This document shows positions 38,452 to 50,404 of a stretch of DNA of 64,000 nucleotides, one piece after another. Position numbers and translations under genes: made by a program. The DNA is taken from contig CM035233.1 of the NCBI GenBank assembly GCA_020226215.1, positions 58,489,751 to 58,553,750 of the forward strand. Reading direction: 5' to 3'. Each line of letters opens with the position of its first letter. Position 1 is the stretch's first letter. This stretch comes from Sindora glabra. Lineage: Eukaryota > Streptophyta > Magnoliopsida > Fabales > Fabaceae. The notes beneath the pieces were generated by a model, which searched no databases, was not told the origin of the DNA, and saw only the letters and a program-made list of their open reading frames with translations.

Positions 38452-39878
38452 TAAATGTCACTTATCTTACTTGGTAATTGCCCTTGACCTGATATGTCCT
38501 ATAAGCTTAGGTTTGCAAAGAATTTGTTGTACTTATCTATTCTTTTTTAAATGTTATTTTACATAAAAAAAATTAATTTTATTTATCTTTTATTTTAGAA
38601 AATCAAAATTGTATTTATTGTCTCCTTTCAAATATTAATCTTGTTATCTTAATAAATATTTTACTTTACTTACTAGTTAACTTTTAGTAAATGATATTTT
38701 AAAAAATTAATATTGAATTTGAGCTAACTTTAAATTATTATCAATTTGTGCTTATTTATTATTGTGAGTTTTTTTCTTTTTTTTTTATTCAAGTTAGGTA
38801 TTAGATTGGTATTACTTACTAAGTAGGTATTTTTAAGTTATAAATATTTATGTTAGTCAATAGTTTGGGATACGAGAGATGTAATGTGAATACCTATAGA
38901 GGTTATATGAGAACTCTCACAAAGATTTGGAAAGATGTAAGGATGGTTGATAAGAATTTGTGAAGTTATGGTTAAAAGTCTTCACACATATTATCTTGTA
39001 ATTTTTCATGATATAGTGTATTTATTCTCATTTGTAATTTTTTCCTAGAACTTAAATTTTTTTACATTAAATTGTTTGTATGTTTTTATCTTACCTTAAT
39101 TAACTTAATCATCTTATGCTTATGTACTTGTAAACAAGATATTTTCTCCAACAATTGATATCAAAGCAAAATTGATTCCATATGAAAGTAGTAATGTAAG
39201 AATAATTTGAGAAAGCAAGAGTTTGATTCGATTTTGTGTGTGAGATGTAGATGATCATTGAAGCCATTAGTGATGATGATGATGATGAATGATGACACTT
39301 GTTGTGGTGAAAGGTGATTCAATTGTATGTGAATTAAGAGGAAAATTGATCGATGCTGTGAATGTAGATGTTTTTGCATGGACAACAACAAAAAAGCTAT
39401 AGTATGACGGAGATGAAGATTTGAAAAGATTATAATAATTTATACAAGTGTTTATAAGATTTGGTATGTTTGCAAATAATATAATGCCTACGAATATAGA
39501 GATTATGAATAGACTCTGGTAAAAATTGTGATACTTAACTAAAGTGAAGTTGCTTGATAGAAATATAATTGTTACAATTTGAAAAAATTGCAATGATAGA
39601 AATTTTTTATGATTAGCATTCCATGATTAATCTTGTTTGGCAGTAAGTAAAGCATAAAAATTGATAGTGATGATGGAATTTGTATTTAGGTAAAGATTGT
39701 TGAATTTGACCTAAATTCAAATTGTTATTAATTTATAATTATTTCCTATTGTGAGTTATCTTCTTATTTAAGTTAAGTATTTATGTTAGAGTAAAATTGA
39801 CATTACTTGTTAACTAAGTAATTTTATGTTATAATTATTTATGTTGGCCAATGGTTTAAGGTACGAAAGAAGTGTGGT
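38452..39878. other. Intergenic; decayed repeat sequence
   Basis: No gene was found. The text at about 38,710-39,140 recurs in altered form at about 39,700-39,880 and 40,220-40,460, with shared words such as TTGTGAGTT, AAGTTA.GTATT, TTACTTACTAAGTA and CCAA(T/C)GGTTTA.GGTACGA. This is an older repeat later split by the hAT element at 39,887. Confidence 0.45.
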
Positions 39879-39886
39879 GTGAGTGC

Positions 39887-40218
39887 TAAAGGTGTAAAAT
39901 GGACAAATCGAACTGAATACAAGCTGGTTTGTTTAGGTCCGATTAGTATTACCCATGAGAAAAAAGGACTAAATGTTAAGGAGTCCGCATCCAATTCATA
40001 TTTGGTCCGCATCTTTAAGCTCGTGAACTTTTAACTGCAAGTTTGCAAATCGGTCTGTATCCACCTGGTCCATACCAACATTCGTGCAGATTTTAGTTTA
40101 CCCAGACCAGTCCATGTTACTTGTAAAAAAATAAACTAAATTTTAGGTTTTCCAAACTCATTAAAGCCTACAGAATCTGTAGACCAATCTGCGAACTTTA
40201 GTCCATTTTACACCCTTA
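39887..40218. mobile_element. Non-autonomous hAT element, 332 bp, with 8-bp TSD
   Basis: The left terminus is TAAAGGTGTAAAATGGACAA. The complement of the right terminus is TAAGGGTGTAAAATGGACTA, giving inverted repeats of about 22 bp with two or three mismatches. Flanking 8-mers are GTGAGTGC (39,879-39,886) and GTGAGTTC (40,219-40,226), matching at 7 of 8 positions, the hAT target-site length. The interior has no ORF and carries repeated GTCC/GGTCCG words typical of hAT subterminal regions. Its terminus resembles the possible end of the hAT relic near 15,444. Confidence 0.88.
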
Positions 40219-40226
40219 GTGAGTTC

Positions 40227-40786
40227 CTATGAAAGTTGTAAAAGATATTAGAATAGTAGATAGGAAGTTATCAGATTATCGTTAAGAATCATCACATGCA
40301 TTATTTTTTAATCTTTAAAGATATAGTAAGTTTTTTCTCATTTGTTTTTTTTTTCCCTTAAACTTTGAAAATTTTTCATGTTAAATTGTTTGTGTGTTTT
40401 TACATTACTTTGATTAATTTAATTGTTTAAGGCTTATGTATTTAGGAAAAGGATACTTTTTCTAACAATTATAACTTATTTCTCTCAATATTTAAAGTTA
40501 TTTATTACATTTCTTAATCTTTATATATTTACCCTATATTTAAAAAAAAAGATTAAGTACAATAAACTTGTCACTACAGTAGTGTATAAATTTGGGTGAT
40601 ATCAAAGAGAGATCTTGTTGTCTCGTAGTAGATTGTATGTAGGAGAGATTGCTTAAAACTTATCTTGTGAATCTTCAAAAACTTCCTAAATTGTTTTTGA
40701 TGACACACTCTAAGGGATTGCACTTCAATTTCAGCCATAGATGCAAATCGAGACACGGAAAAGACTAACTCATCTTTGATATAGAT
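40227..40786. other. Intergenic
   Basis: Right half of the older repeat split by the hAT insertion, then unassigned sequence at 40,560-40,760. A small minus-strand open frame there has no recognisable family. Confidence 0.45.
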
Positions 40787-40789
40787 TAA

Positions 40790-41062
40790 AGCTCCATTTG
40801 CTTTATTGAAAAGTATTTTTATAAAATATAGTTAAAAAAATGATAACATAAAGGAAAATATTTTACTTATTTAATATTAAATGTAAAGAATTTGGGGAAA
40901 GCAAATTTTCCTATTTCGAAAACGAATTTGCTTTTCTCTATTTCTAAGCTTTTAGATATCATTTTTTTAATCATTAATATAAATGACATATCATTCTTTT
41001 ATTAATTTATATACAAATGATATTTTTTACCAAAAATACTTTCTGACGAAACAAACGAAACC
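40790..41062. mobile_element. PIF/Harbinger-like MITE, about 273 bp, TAA TSD
   Basis: The left end reads TAA-AGCTCCATTTGC...AAAAGTATTTTTATAAAATAT. The complement of the right end reads GGTTTCGTTTGTTTC...GAAAGTATTTTTGGTAAAAAATAT. The two ends are inverted repeats about 45 bp long with scattered mismatches. TAA is present on both sides (40,787-40,789 and 41,063-41,065). There is no coding capacity. Confidence 0.72.
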
Positions 41063-41065
41063 TAA

Positions 41066-43049
41066 GTTTTCATTAGCTTTTGATAAGCAACTTCTCACTA
41101 ATCATATTTCGATTTGATGGTAATTGAACTTGGTATTAAGCTTCCACTCATTGCTACTAATAACAAGCGAAAACAAATTGAAAAAAAAATTAAGTGCTAT
41201 TGATAATGATATATGCAAAAATTTTAAATTATGGGAATAATATTTATATATAAATAAAAATAAAATCTAATTCATTTCAATATTCTTTACATGTATTTTT
41301 GTGTGTAATTAATGGATTTGAAATGTTTTTTATTTATTTAAAATAATTTTTTCAATTAATATAGAATTAAATTGTAGGAATGATTTTACTTAAATTTAAA
41401 GGGGTAATATATGTGTGTCTATGTGTATGTATATATTTTAATAACAAATTTATTTGTGGAGGCAAATATGTAAGTAGTAAAGCTCTTAAAATGAGTTAAC
41501 TCAATCCCAATAGGCTAATCTAATAGATAAAAATTATATATCGAATTAGTTCTAAACTCTTAGTTAGGTAATTTTTTTACCGGATCAAATTAGTCTCAAG
41601 TTGACTTTTACCAAATAATCTTAACAAGGTTCAACAGATAAATACTATATATCAGGTCAGTCTTAAACTCCTAGATTAGACAACTTTTTCACTAAGTCAA
41701 ATTATTACAATATCAATCACAATCCTAATTTCAAATTGACTTTTACTAAACAACCTTAACAGGCTTTTACAATTTGTTATACTTTATTATTATATCATTT
41801 ATTTATTTATTACTAGTTTTATGTTATTAATTAATTAAAATTAATTATTAGTAGTATAATTATATTTTATTATTGTCATTATTTAAAATTTTGTTATTAT
41901 TATTATTATTATTATTGGATATAACTAATATAGTAAGAAAATAAATCAAAGCATAAAAATTTTTAATATAGAAAATCCCCCAAAATATATATATATGAAT
42001 ACATCACTATTTTATAGTAAAAATAATAATTTATTACTCTAATTAATATATTTATTTAGTTATAGTAATTATTATATATATTTAGTTATAACAATTACTT
42101 TGTGTAATCAAATTTTATTAATTTCTATGTTTTATGATAATAAATTTAATTTTTCACATAATTTATATTTTTTAATTTTAATGCAATTATTTACTTTGAT
42201 TAACTTATTGATAATATTAAATATACAAACTTATTAATTTTAATATGAAAAATTATATAATATTACTTATATATATATTTAATATTATATATTAATATAT
42301 AATTTATTATAATTATAGTTTTAATATATTATCAAATTCAATCATTATTACTATTTATGTATTATTTTTAATCTCAAACTAGAACAATTATACTAATTTT
42401 AAATTAATATGGTAGATGAACTTTTTTTAACAGTTCTAATAAATGGATTCGCTGCAGGCTGCCAGGTGGCTGGAATACAATTTTAACTGGCTTCCACGCA
42501 TTTCTATCTTTCTTTCTTTTTTTTTTGTTGCTTTGATAAAACATCTCACATGATTGATATTCAACTCAAGCTTTTACATTTTAATGCTACAACACCGTCA
42601 TTCACCGTCATCTTTCTCAAGCTTTCGTTGGAAGCTGAGTCATTGAATAGGTTTTATAGTATAAAATTTTGATGATGAATTTTATGATCATCATGATTGA
42701 AAAGGTTAAGGTGATATGGTAATATTAAAAATTATTAAATTAAAATTATTTAATTATATTTATTAAAAAATTTAATTTAATAATGTCAAAATTTATTGTA
42801 TTATTTCAAAATTTAAACCTCAAGAATACTTTTCCAATTTTTAATAGATACGGCAATCCAGAAACACACGACCTTAGTTGTAACTCAATAATTTTATTTA
42901 AAATATTTTTGTTAATATATAATTTAGTATAAATCAAAATATCTTTTGCAGTCAGTAATTGCTCATGATGTTGAATCTTCCGCAGCGGGTGGTTTGTATT
43001 GGTGCATGTATCCCCCTCCAAAGGCTCATGAGGGTTCAATAATATTTTA
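41066..43049. other. AT-rich intergenic sequence
   Basis: No gene was found. It contains the tandem duplication at 41,510-41,760, a short (ATT)n run near 41,895-41,915 and a poly-T run near 42,518. A small minus-strand open frame at 42,806-43,039 has no recognisable family. Confidence 0.45.
41510..41760. repeat. Diverged tandem duplication, about 116 and 135 bp
   Basis: The copies are about 41,510-41,625 and 41,626-41,760. Shared blocks in the same order are ATAGATAAA..TATATATC, GTCTTAAACTC-like, TTGACTTTTAC.AAA and CTTAAC. Copy 2 carries roughly 20 extra bases in the middle. Confidence 0.75.
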
Positions 43050-45045
43050 AGATTCTAAAGGATTTGAGTATTTAATTAAAAGGGGAGAGAATGAACACTA
43101 ATGTAAATCTTTGGAATTTTGTTTAATTAAGGTTAAAAGATGATAAATCTAACCTTCCAAATCTTTCTAAGTGATTGAATATTCTAGTCTTATTTATAAG
43201 ATTAAAATGATTTTATTAGTTTGAATTAAAGTTTAAGTTTTCATTTAAATGTACTTAGAAATGTAATGATTTATGGTGCTTAATTGTATTTAATGTTGGA
43301 AATGCTTGAATATGATATATTTGGATGTGCATTTGTGATTTGGAATGGATTGACAAAGAATCAGAAGCATTCAAAGTGATTTTATGGTGGGATGAATAAT
43401 GTATCACGTTAAGAATTCTATAGAATCTTAGGCTAACGATCGATCATTCAAACCCAATAGTTGATTATTACTCTAGAATTTTAAGCCTTCATCTTCCAGT
43501 ATCTAATGATTGACAATTAGATCCCTAACTGTTGACTATCAACCTATTGGATGGATTTCTTACTAGTAACTAGTGCTCAATGGTTGGATCTTTAATGATT
43601 AATTGTTAAGCTATTAAGTGGTAGGGTTGCTTATTGAAAATATAAAGGTTGATTAACTTGTACTATTTCCTTATTTTCATTTATATCATTTGAGTAAATG
43701 ACATAAATATAAATAAGAAAATGCTTTCATTTAGATTCAAATAAAATATTAAAAAAGTTAAAAATTCAAAGAATAAAATTCTAGATTTTGAGTTCTAGTT
43801 CAAAATGACAAATTTTCCAAATAGTGTCACTTTTCACTCCATTAAAGGGCCATTTAAAGATTCCAAAAAATTATTAAAAATTATTTTAGATTAAGCTATA
43901 TCAAATTAACTAAGACTAAACTTTTTCCTTTCTAAATTATATGTATTTTATATGGCTCTTTATATAAGGAATTTGGACTTAAAAAGTTTTCAAAAAATCT
44001 TAGAAAAAATTTCAAAAAAAAAAATCTTGGATGATAAGCTAGACAAAAAAAACATGACTTTAATGCTATACTCATAATATACATAAATTTAAACAATTTG
44101 CTTAGATCAATAAATTGGTAGAAGCTTGTTTGCATGTGAATATTGCTATTATTGTGATAATGTGATATTGGGATTATTTTTTGTTATGTATAATAATAAA
44201 AATGAGATATGTGGCCATCCAAAGAGATATGAGTTGATTATAAATTAATACATGTGTGCTTGATAAGTATGAATATATTGAAATTATGAGAAATGTGATG
44301 GAAGCAATATGATAAGTGAACACCAAATTCAATAATCATTTATGAATAGTATAAAGTTGACCTTAAAATGATAAGGTTAGATTTGTGAAGGATATAATAG
44401 TAACTAAAAATCACAAAAAAGTTTATTTACTTTATTTATCTTATTTTTATATGTATGATATGATAAGATTATGGTATGGATAATTGTGTATGTTTGAATA
44501 ATTGCATGAATGAGTGTGGATGATGTTTAATAAATGTATTATTACTAATGAAAATTATGTTATAAAATATATGGTTAAATGTGTAGGTTTATAGAGGTAA
44601 ATCTAATTAGTAAGTTTATCTTAGTTATTTTTTATACTACTAGCATTTTTGCTTGCTAAATTTAGACTTACCCTTTGTATATTTCTTTTATAGATGCCTA
44701 AGTTGTTCCCGTACCATTACTTTAGAATTGAGTTCTCTAGAATTTATTTGGTATGTGCAGCATTAGATATTTTATTATAGATATTTAAAGCTTTATTCTA
44801 TATAGAGTAGAAAAAGGATAGAAGGTGGTGATTTATATCCTTTGAGGCTAGTTGGGCTAGCTTGTCCTCAAGTTTGATATATTATGAGTAAGTTTAACTC
44901 ATTTGAAATCAAATTATATTTTACTAAATGAAAACTTCCCTAAATTCTTTTGTATGCTTTACTATGTTAAAGTAAGCATGCTATTTAGATTAATGGAAAT
45001 AAGTGACAGGTTCTATACCGGTCATAATTAGGATTGAGCTATGAC
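43050..45045 (+). mobile_element. Probable solo or broken gypsy LTR, plus orientation
   Basis: It shares features with the minus-strand block at 21,780-23,550: GGTTAAAAGAT near the start, a cluster of TAGTTGA.TAT-type words at 43,440-43,620, and a closing segment TTCTATACCGGTCATAATT...TATGACA near 45,010-45,045 that aligns with TTCCATACTAGTTACGATT...TATGACA on the minus strand there. No gypsy coding sequence follows, so it is likely a solo or truncated LTR. Limits are approximate. Confidence 0.5.
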
Positions 45046-45820
45046 ATAGAACAATTGAATTAAGAGACCTTTGTTGCCTGTTGTTTTAATTTTTTTTACC
45101 TTAGAGACAAGATGTAAGGATTAACCATATTTGGGTTAGGTTTGCTCAATTAGATTGTTTCTCAAGTTGAAAAGACTTATATGTTCATAAACAACCAATG
45201 AAGGACATAGCTAAATCTATTAACTTTAGTGCCACCTATCGCACATGAAGTTGTTATGATAAGTTGACAGACAAACATGAATAAAACAAATAACTGCTTT
45301 CTACATGGACGAATAAAAATCACCCATAACTGCTAAATGAATAGTGATCACTAATGGAGTAACTGCTACAAACCCTTACAATATAAATATGATGAAATTA
45401 AAGAGAAAAAGACATATTTTACTAAATTTGCTATTGAATCATATACACATTCCATGCCCCTAATTTTTGCATTTTACTAGTATTTTTGTAACATTATGTT
45501 ACCATCCTTTGTATTTCTCCAATAACAAAATTTGGCTCTAGCCCTTGGAAGGAACCAAGAGTTGTAACTAGTCTTCATATTTTGCCATGTGTCTATTGCT
45601 ACATATTTTCTTTCAAAAGATATGTGTAGCAGTTATACTTTTTTTTTTCATGTAAAACCTTTATTTCCTTATCCTTTTCTTAGGAGAGATTTTAGTACAT
45701 CATTTTTATGGTGCGTTGATAGATCTAATGGCCTAGATCTCTTTATCTGTGTAGTACTACGTAGATTAAAAAACCTAATAGTTTAAGGCTATTGTATATT
45801 ATAAAATGATACACCATAGT
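45046..45820. other. Intergenic
   Basis: No gene was recognised. A plus-strand open frame at 45,589-45,786 has no family resemblance. Confidence 0.45.
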
Positions 45821-45823
45821 TTA

Positions 45824-47304
45824 GGCCCCCTTTCTTTTTATTTTTGTTTTCATTTTTTAAGAATCTTGACCAATTAGTTTACTTATTTTTTACGATTTTT
45901 TAAACTTCAATTACACTTTATATTATATTTTTCAATATACATAAATCAAAAGGCATAAAATTATGCGTGAAAACATATCATCATAAAACGGTTTACAAAA
46001 ATTGTAAATTTTATTTGAAAATTTCATAAATACAATTAATGAATCATTTAATTAAATAGAGGATCAACTTTAATTTTATTATTTTCTATAATTTAAAACT
46101 TTAATTATTTGATTTCAAATTTTGTACGGTAAAACATATCATAAAAGTTAGAAAAAAGAGTTTTTTACTATCAATTTTATCAATAATAATCATTCCATAA
46201 AATACATTTCTATAATCTCATGATGAATCATTGTCAAATAAAGAGATATTACAAACGTTGATTTTTTTTTTTTAAAAAAAAATCCAATACAGGATACTTA
46301 CAAGGAGATTAATGGTATAAAAAATTATAGTAAAAGATAATAAAAAAATTCAAAAATAAAATTTGATTGCAGCCAGGAGCTCCAACCATTCTTTTGATTT
46401 GACTGGATGTTCATCATCATTTAGTCCCACATGCTTATGGAATAATTTATACTCATATCATATTCATGCCACATCAAAAATTAATAACAATTCACTAATC
46501 TGATTTTGAATAACATTTATGTTATGTTGAATTAATTCATTTATTAATATATTGAGATGATTCAAGTTATTTAATAATTTTGATAAGCAAAATTTATGTT
46601 ATAAATTTATTTGTCAAATTTAATTACTTATCACATTTCACTAAAAATACCTTCAATAATTAATTAAGTACTTTGTAAAATTATTATTATATTAAAATAT
46701 GGATCTAATCTTGTTGTTATAATCAATTATTTATAATTAATTTAATAATTATTCATCAAATAATATTATTAAACATTTTATTTCATTTATACCAATATGC
46801 TCTTAAATATTTTGCATTTAAAATTTTCAAAATTCATTTTTTCTGTTTTTATATCTATTAGTGAGTCATCAAATTATATCAAAACACATTTTATTAAATA
46901 ATTATCATCAATAAAGCTGATAAAAAAATCTCTTTCTAACTTTTTGTGATAGGTTTTGCCTTCGCTGAATTTGAAATATTAGAATTAGAGCATTAAATTA
47001 TACAAAATTTTAAAATTAAAATCCTTCCTCTATGTAATTAAACACTTCATTTAATCATGTGATTTTTAGTTTTATGAACTTTTAAAATGAAACCCACAAA
47101 TTTTTATGCTGTTTTATCATGATATGTTTTCATGCATAATTTTAACTATTTTATGTATTTATATGTATTAAAAAATATGTAAATTCATAATATAAAGTGT
47201 AATTAGAGTTAAAGAAAATATAAAATTTTTAATTCCAAATCAACAAGCTAATTGATTAAAGTTTCCAAAAGGAAAAAATATAAAAATAAAAAGAGTTCAA
47301 AGGC
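45824..47304. mobile_element. Long-terminal-inverted-repeat element, 1.48 kb, TTA TSD
   Basis: The left arm (45,824 to about 46,235) and the complement of the right arm (about 47,304 to 46,860) align collinearly over about 400 bp. Shared words include CTTTTTATTTTT, ACCAATTAG/ATCAATTAG, AATTACACTTTATATTAT, AAAATTATGCGTGAAAACAT (CATGAAAACAT on the right), CATATCATCATAAAAC and GTTAGAAA. Both ends abut TTA (45,821-45,823 and 47,305-47,307), consistent with a 3-bp TWA target duplication. The central 600 bp is AT-rich without an ORF. It is foldback-like and non-autonomous; PIF/Harbinger affiliation is inferred from the TSD only. Confidence 0.8.
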
Positions 47305-47307
47305 TTA

Positions 47308-49549
47308 GGACGGAAAAGAAGTTTAACTGGATAGATATCCCCTAATAGCAAAGGCCACCCGGATAAAGGTGAAGGCTGGTTGCCGCCCTTGGCCGCTGTA
47401 AGGGTTGTAATCAAATTTTATTCTTTCTCAGGGCAACTCTTGTAACTCTTTTGGGGAGATGACTTTAATGTATTAGTATACGAATAAATTTGATCATTAA
47501 TTTATTATATTATAGTGTGTTAGATTTGATTTTTTTTTAAAAAAAAGTTAAGATTAATATGTAATATAATCTAATAATACACTAATATATTACTATATTA
47601 ATAGTCTACCTTAATTTCTCCTTTCTTCTTATATTATTCTTACAAATTAAGATCTGAAAGTCCAACAATTAAATTTCTATCATTTACGGCATTGATATAC
47701 TCTTAGATCTACTTTTTACAACTAACAATAAATAATTAGGTTGAGTCGCTTCGTCAGTAAAATAATTTATATTAATTATTAATTATTTTAATATTATTAT
47801 TTCTTTTCATCTATTGATTTTTATTATTTCTTCCTTTGTTTATATAAGAATCTATTTAAAATTCCACCAACAAATTAGGAAAGTAGCCGCTGATGCTAGA
47901 AAAAGAGTCGAATTAATATTGCCATTTTCAACCCGAAATACAATAATTCTAAATTTTTTAAAAAATATATATTTACAAATAATAAATAATACTATTAAAA
48001 ATTTCAATATTATAAAAATTAAAAATATTTTCGCTGAAGACACTTCAAATTGAGTATTGTCTAGAAACTGAAACAGCATGAGCTGTGCCACTGTACAGAC
48101 AAAATAGATGTATAAAACGTATAAGTAATTGATTAGTAATTGTCTTATTATAAATTTATAATCAAAAGTCGCCAAATATTCATCTTAAAATAATTTCAGG
48201 TTTGAATTTCAGACCTCCATGAATAATTTGAGGAAGAAAGAAACAAACTTATGACGAATATAAATTGGGAAGTTTCTGTCCTCATCGATTCTCGCTTTGT
48301 CCCGTCCACTTCGGGAGTAAGAAATATTAAAGGAAAAATATAATTTATACCCTTGCATTTTCATTCAATAACAAAGATAATACATAAATTTTAAAATTCT
48401 ACGCGTTACTCTTATAAACTTCTAAAACAATTGAATACGCTAGTAAATGTTTAAAGTTGCAAAATTTATATTACTAAAGTATATAATTATCTTAGTCTCT
48501 TCAAGACGTAGATCTTACTGATTTAAAGGTTCAATTATTAGGTAATTATTAGGGTAGAAGGTAAGTAAAGCTTTTATAAATATTTTATAGTTAAGTTTGT
48601 GAAAAGAAAATTTTCAAATATTAAGATGAGATTACTTGAGCTTTTCAAAGATTAAATGAGAAAGTGTAATTAGTCTTATAAAAAGAAAAAGTATTAGTGA
48701 AGAAACACCAAAATTGAATTTGATCTTAATAGAGTGGAATGAATCTGAATGAACAGTTTCTTCCTTTGGATAATCAAATTATAGTAATATTGATACTATT
48801 TTTTCTTTTCCTTATTCTTTACTTTATACATTTTATTATTTATTTTTATATATTATTTACTTGATCTTTCAATATTTATTCAGTTACTCTTTGAGAGATT
48901 TTTTTTGGTGAAAAAAAGTTATTTCAAAAGCACAAATTTGATTACAAGTTTTATAAATATCAATTCACCCTTTCTTGATATATTATTATCCCATCGATTT
49001 TAGATCATTTACATTTGTCAACTTGTTTAGTAATTAATTTTACTAAATATATTTAAAGTAATAAAATAATTCATTAATTATTAGTTTCTTGTATCATATA
49101 GAATGGAATTAACAGATAATGAAATCCTTTATTTTGACTTGAATTTGTAATCTATATAATTTATTAAAAATAATAAAAAGTAAATATACATGAAAAATAA
49201 TATAAACATTGTAATATCTATAATATAATAAAAAATTATAATATGTGTAATTAAATAAATATAGGGACACAACTACAGAGCACCACTAAAAAAGTGGTGC
49301 ACCGATGCATCATAATATTAGCAATTGAGATTTGTTGAGGTGATGGAAGTGGTAAAGAGAAACCCGAAGCAAAATATTTATATAATGACCCAAAAAAATC
49401 ATAAATTATAAATGTAATATTGAGCCTCATCAAGCCCTTGGTAGTCCATTTAAAGAATTGGAAGCTAAAATCCAAACAAGCTTGATATGTTAAAATTAAA
49501 TTTTATAAAAATAATATCTCAAATAAAATTATGTACAAAGAATAATATT
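47308..49549. other. Intergenic
   Basis: A short GC-richer island at 47,340-47,460 stands out but matches nothing I recognise. Elsewhere the block is AT-rich and non-coding. A small hairpin, GCACCACT/AGTGGTGC with a 5-nt loop, lies at 49,280-49,300. Confidence 0.45.
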
Positions 49550-49950
49550 AAATGTGAAAAAGATTTATTATTAGTACCTGATGAATTCATTATGAGTAAG
49601 TATGAAATCAGGATTTGTTGTAGGCCACGAATTATATGTAATCAATCTTAATCATGAATTATAATAAGGATTTATTGCTCCTATCAATCCTAGGTTAGAA
49701 CTTGATTAGGGAGACTTTCTGATATTGATGGGTAGTGTGTAGAATCAATAATAAGATTTAGAAATAGTAACTCTTATTTATATTAATAACATTGGTGGGT
49801 CGACCCATTGTTGAGAACCACTCATTATCACATTAATTAGATTAGATTACCATTGAGCCTAAACTATTTAGTTACTTTAATATTGAGCTAAATCTTTTTA
49901 CATCTTATTTTATTATTGAATTAATAAGTCCACAAATAAAAAATCTAACA
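49550..49950 (-). mobile_element. Ty1/copia 3' LTR (probable)
   Basis: On the minus strand the copia coding relic is followed by a purine run, AAGTAGGAAAT, and then TGTTAGATTTTTTATTTGTG. This is the usual polypurine tract plus TG start of a copia 3' LTR. A TATA-like AATATAAATAAG lies inside near 49,760-49,790. The far end was not defined and no matching 5' LTR was found. Confidence 0.6.
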
Positions 49951-50404
49951 ATTTCCTACTTAGACCTTGTAATTAAATAATAATGGCCATTTTAATAAGA
50001 TGTAAAAGAAAAATATGACATTTTTACACTCACTGGTATAAATTGAAATCATAAATATTCAGTAATATAAAATAGAGTACTTGATAGGAATATAAATAAA
50101 ATATATATATTGTACACTTACACCTTGTTGACTCTATACCATATTCGATAAGGATATATATAATAAGTTTGTGCTCAATAAGATTTACATAATAAAATTG
50201 TGACAATCATATGTAAATCTACACATTAGGCTGAAACATCCATCCAAAATGCTAAATAAGAATCATTATTCTCATCACAGTATTGAAATAAGGTTTAAAT
50301 GTCTTTATAAATATGTCATAACAAAAATATGCATAATATATAGTAAAACATAAATATTTCATTTATATACATATCGAGAAAATAATTTATATTATAGTAT
50401 TTCC

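Noticed and set aside
39161..39593. Minus-strand frames ending in a His run
   Set aside because: The His run is a (GAT)n-derived simple repeat, and the rest has no family resemblance.
49280..49300. Short GCACCACT/AGTGGTGC hairpin as a terminator or small RNA
   Set aside because: An 8-bp stem is expected by chance in a window of this size, and there is no supporting context.
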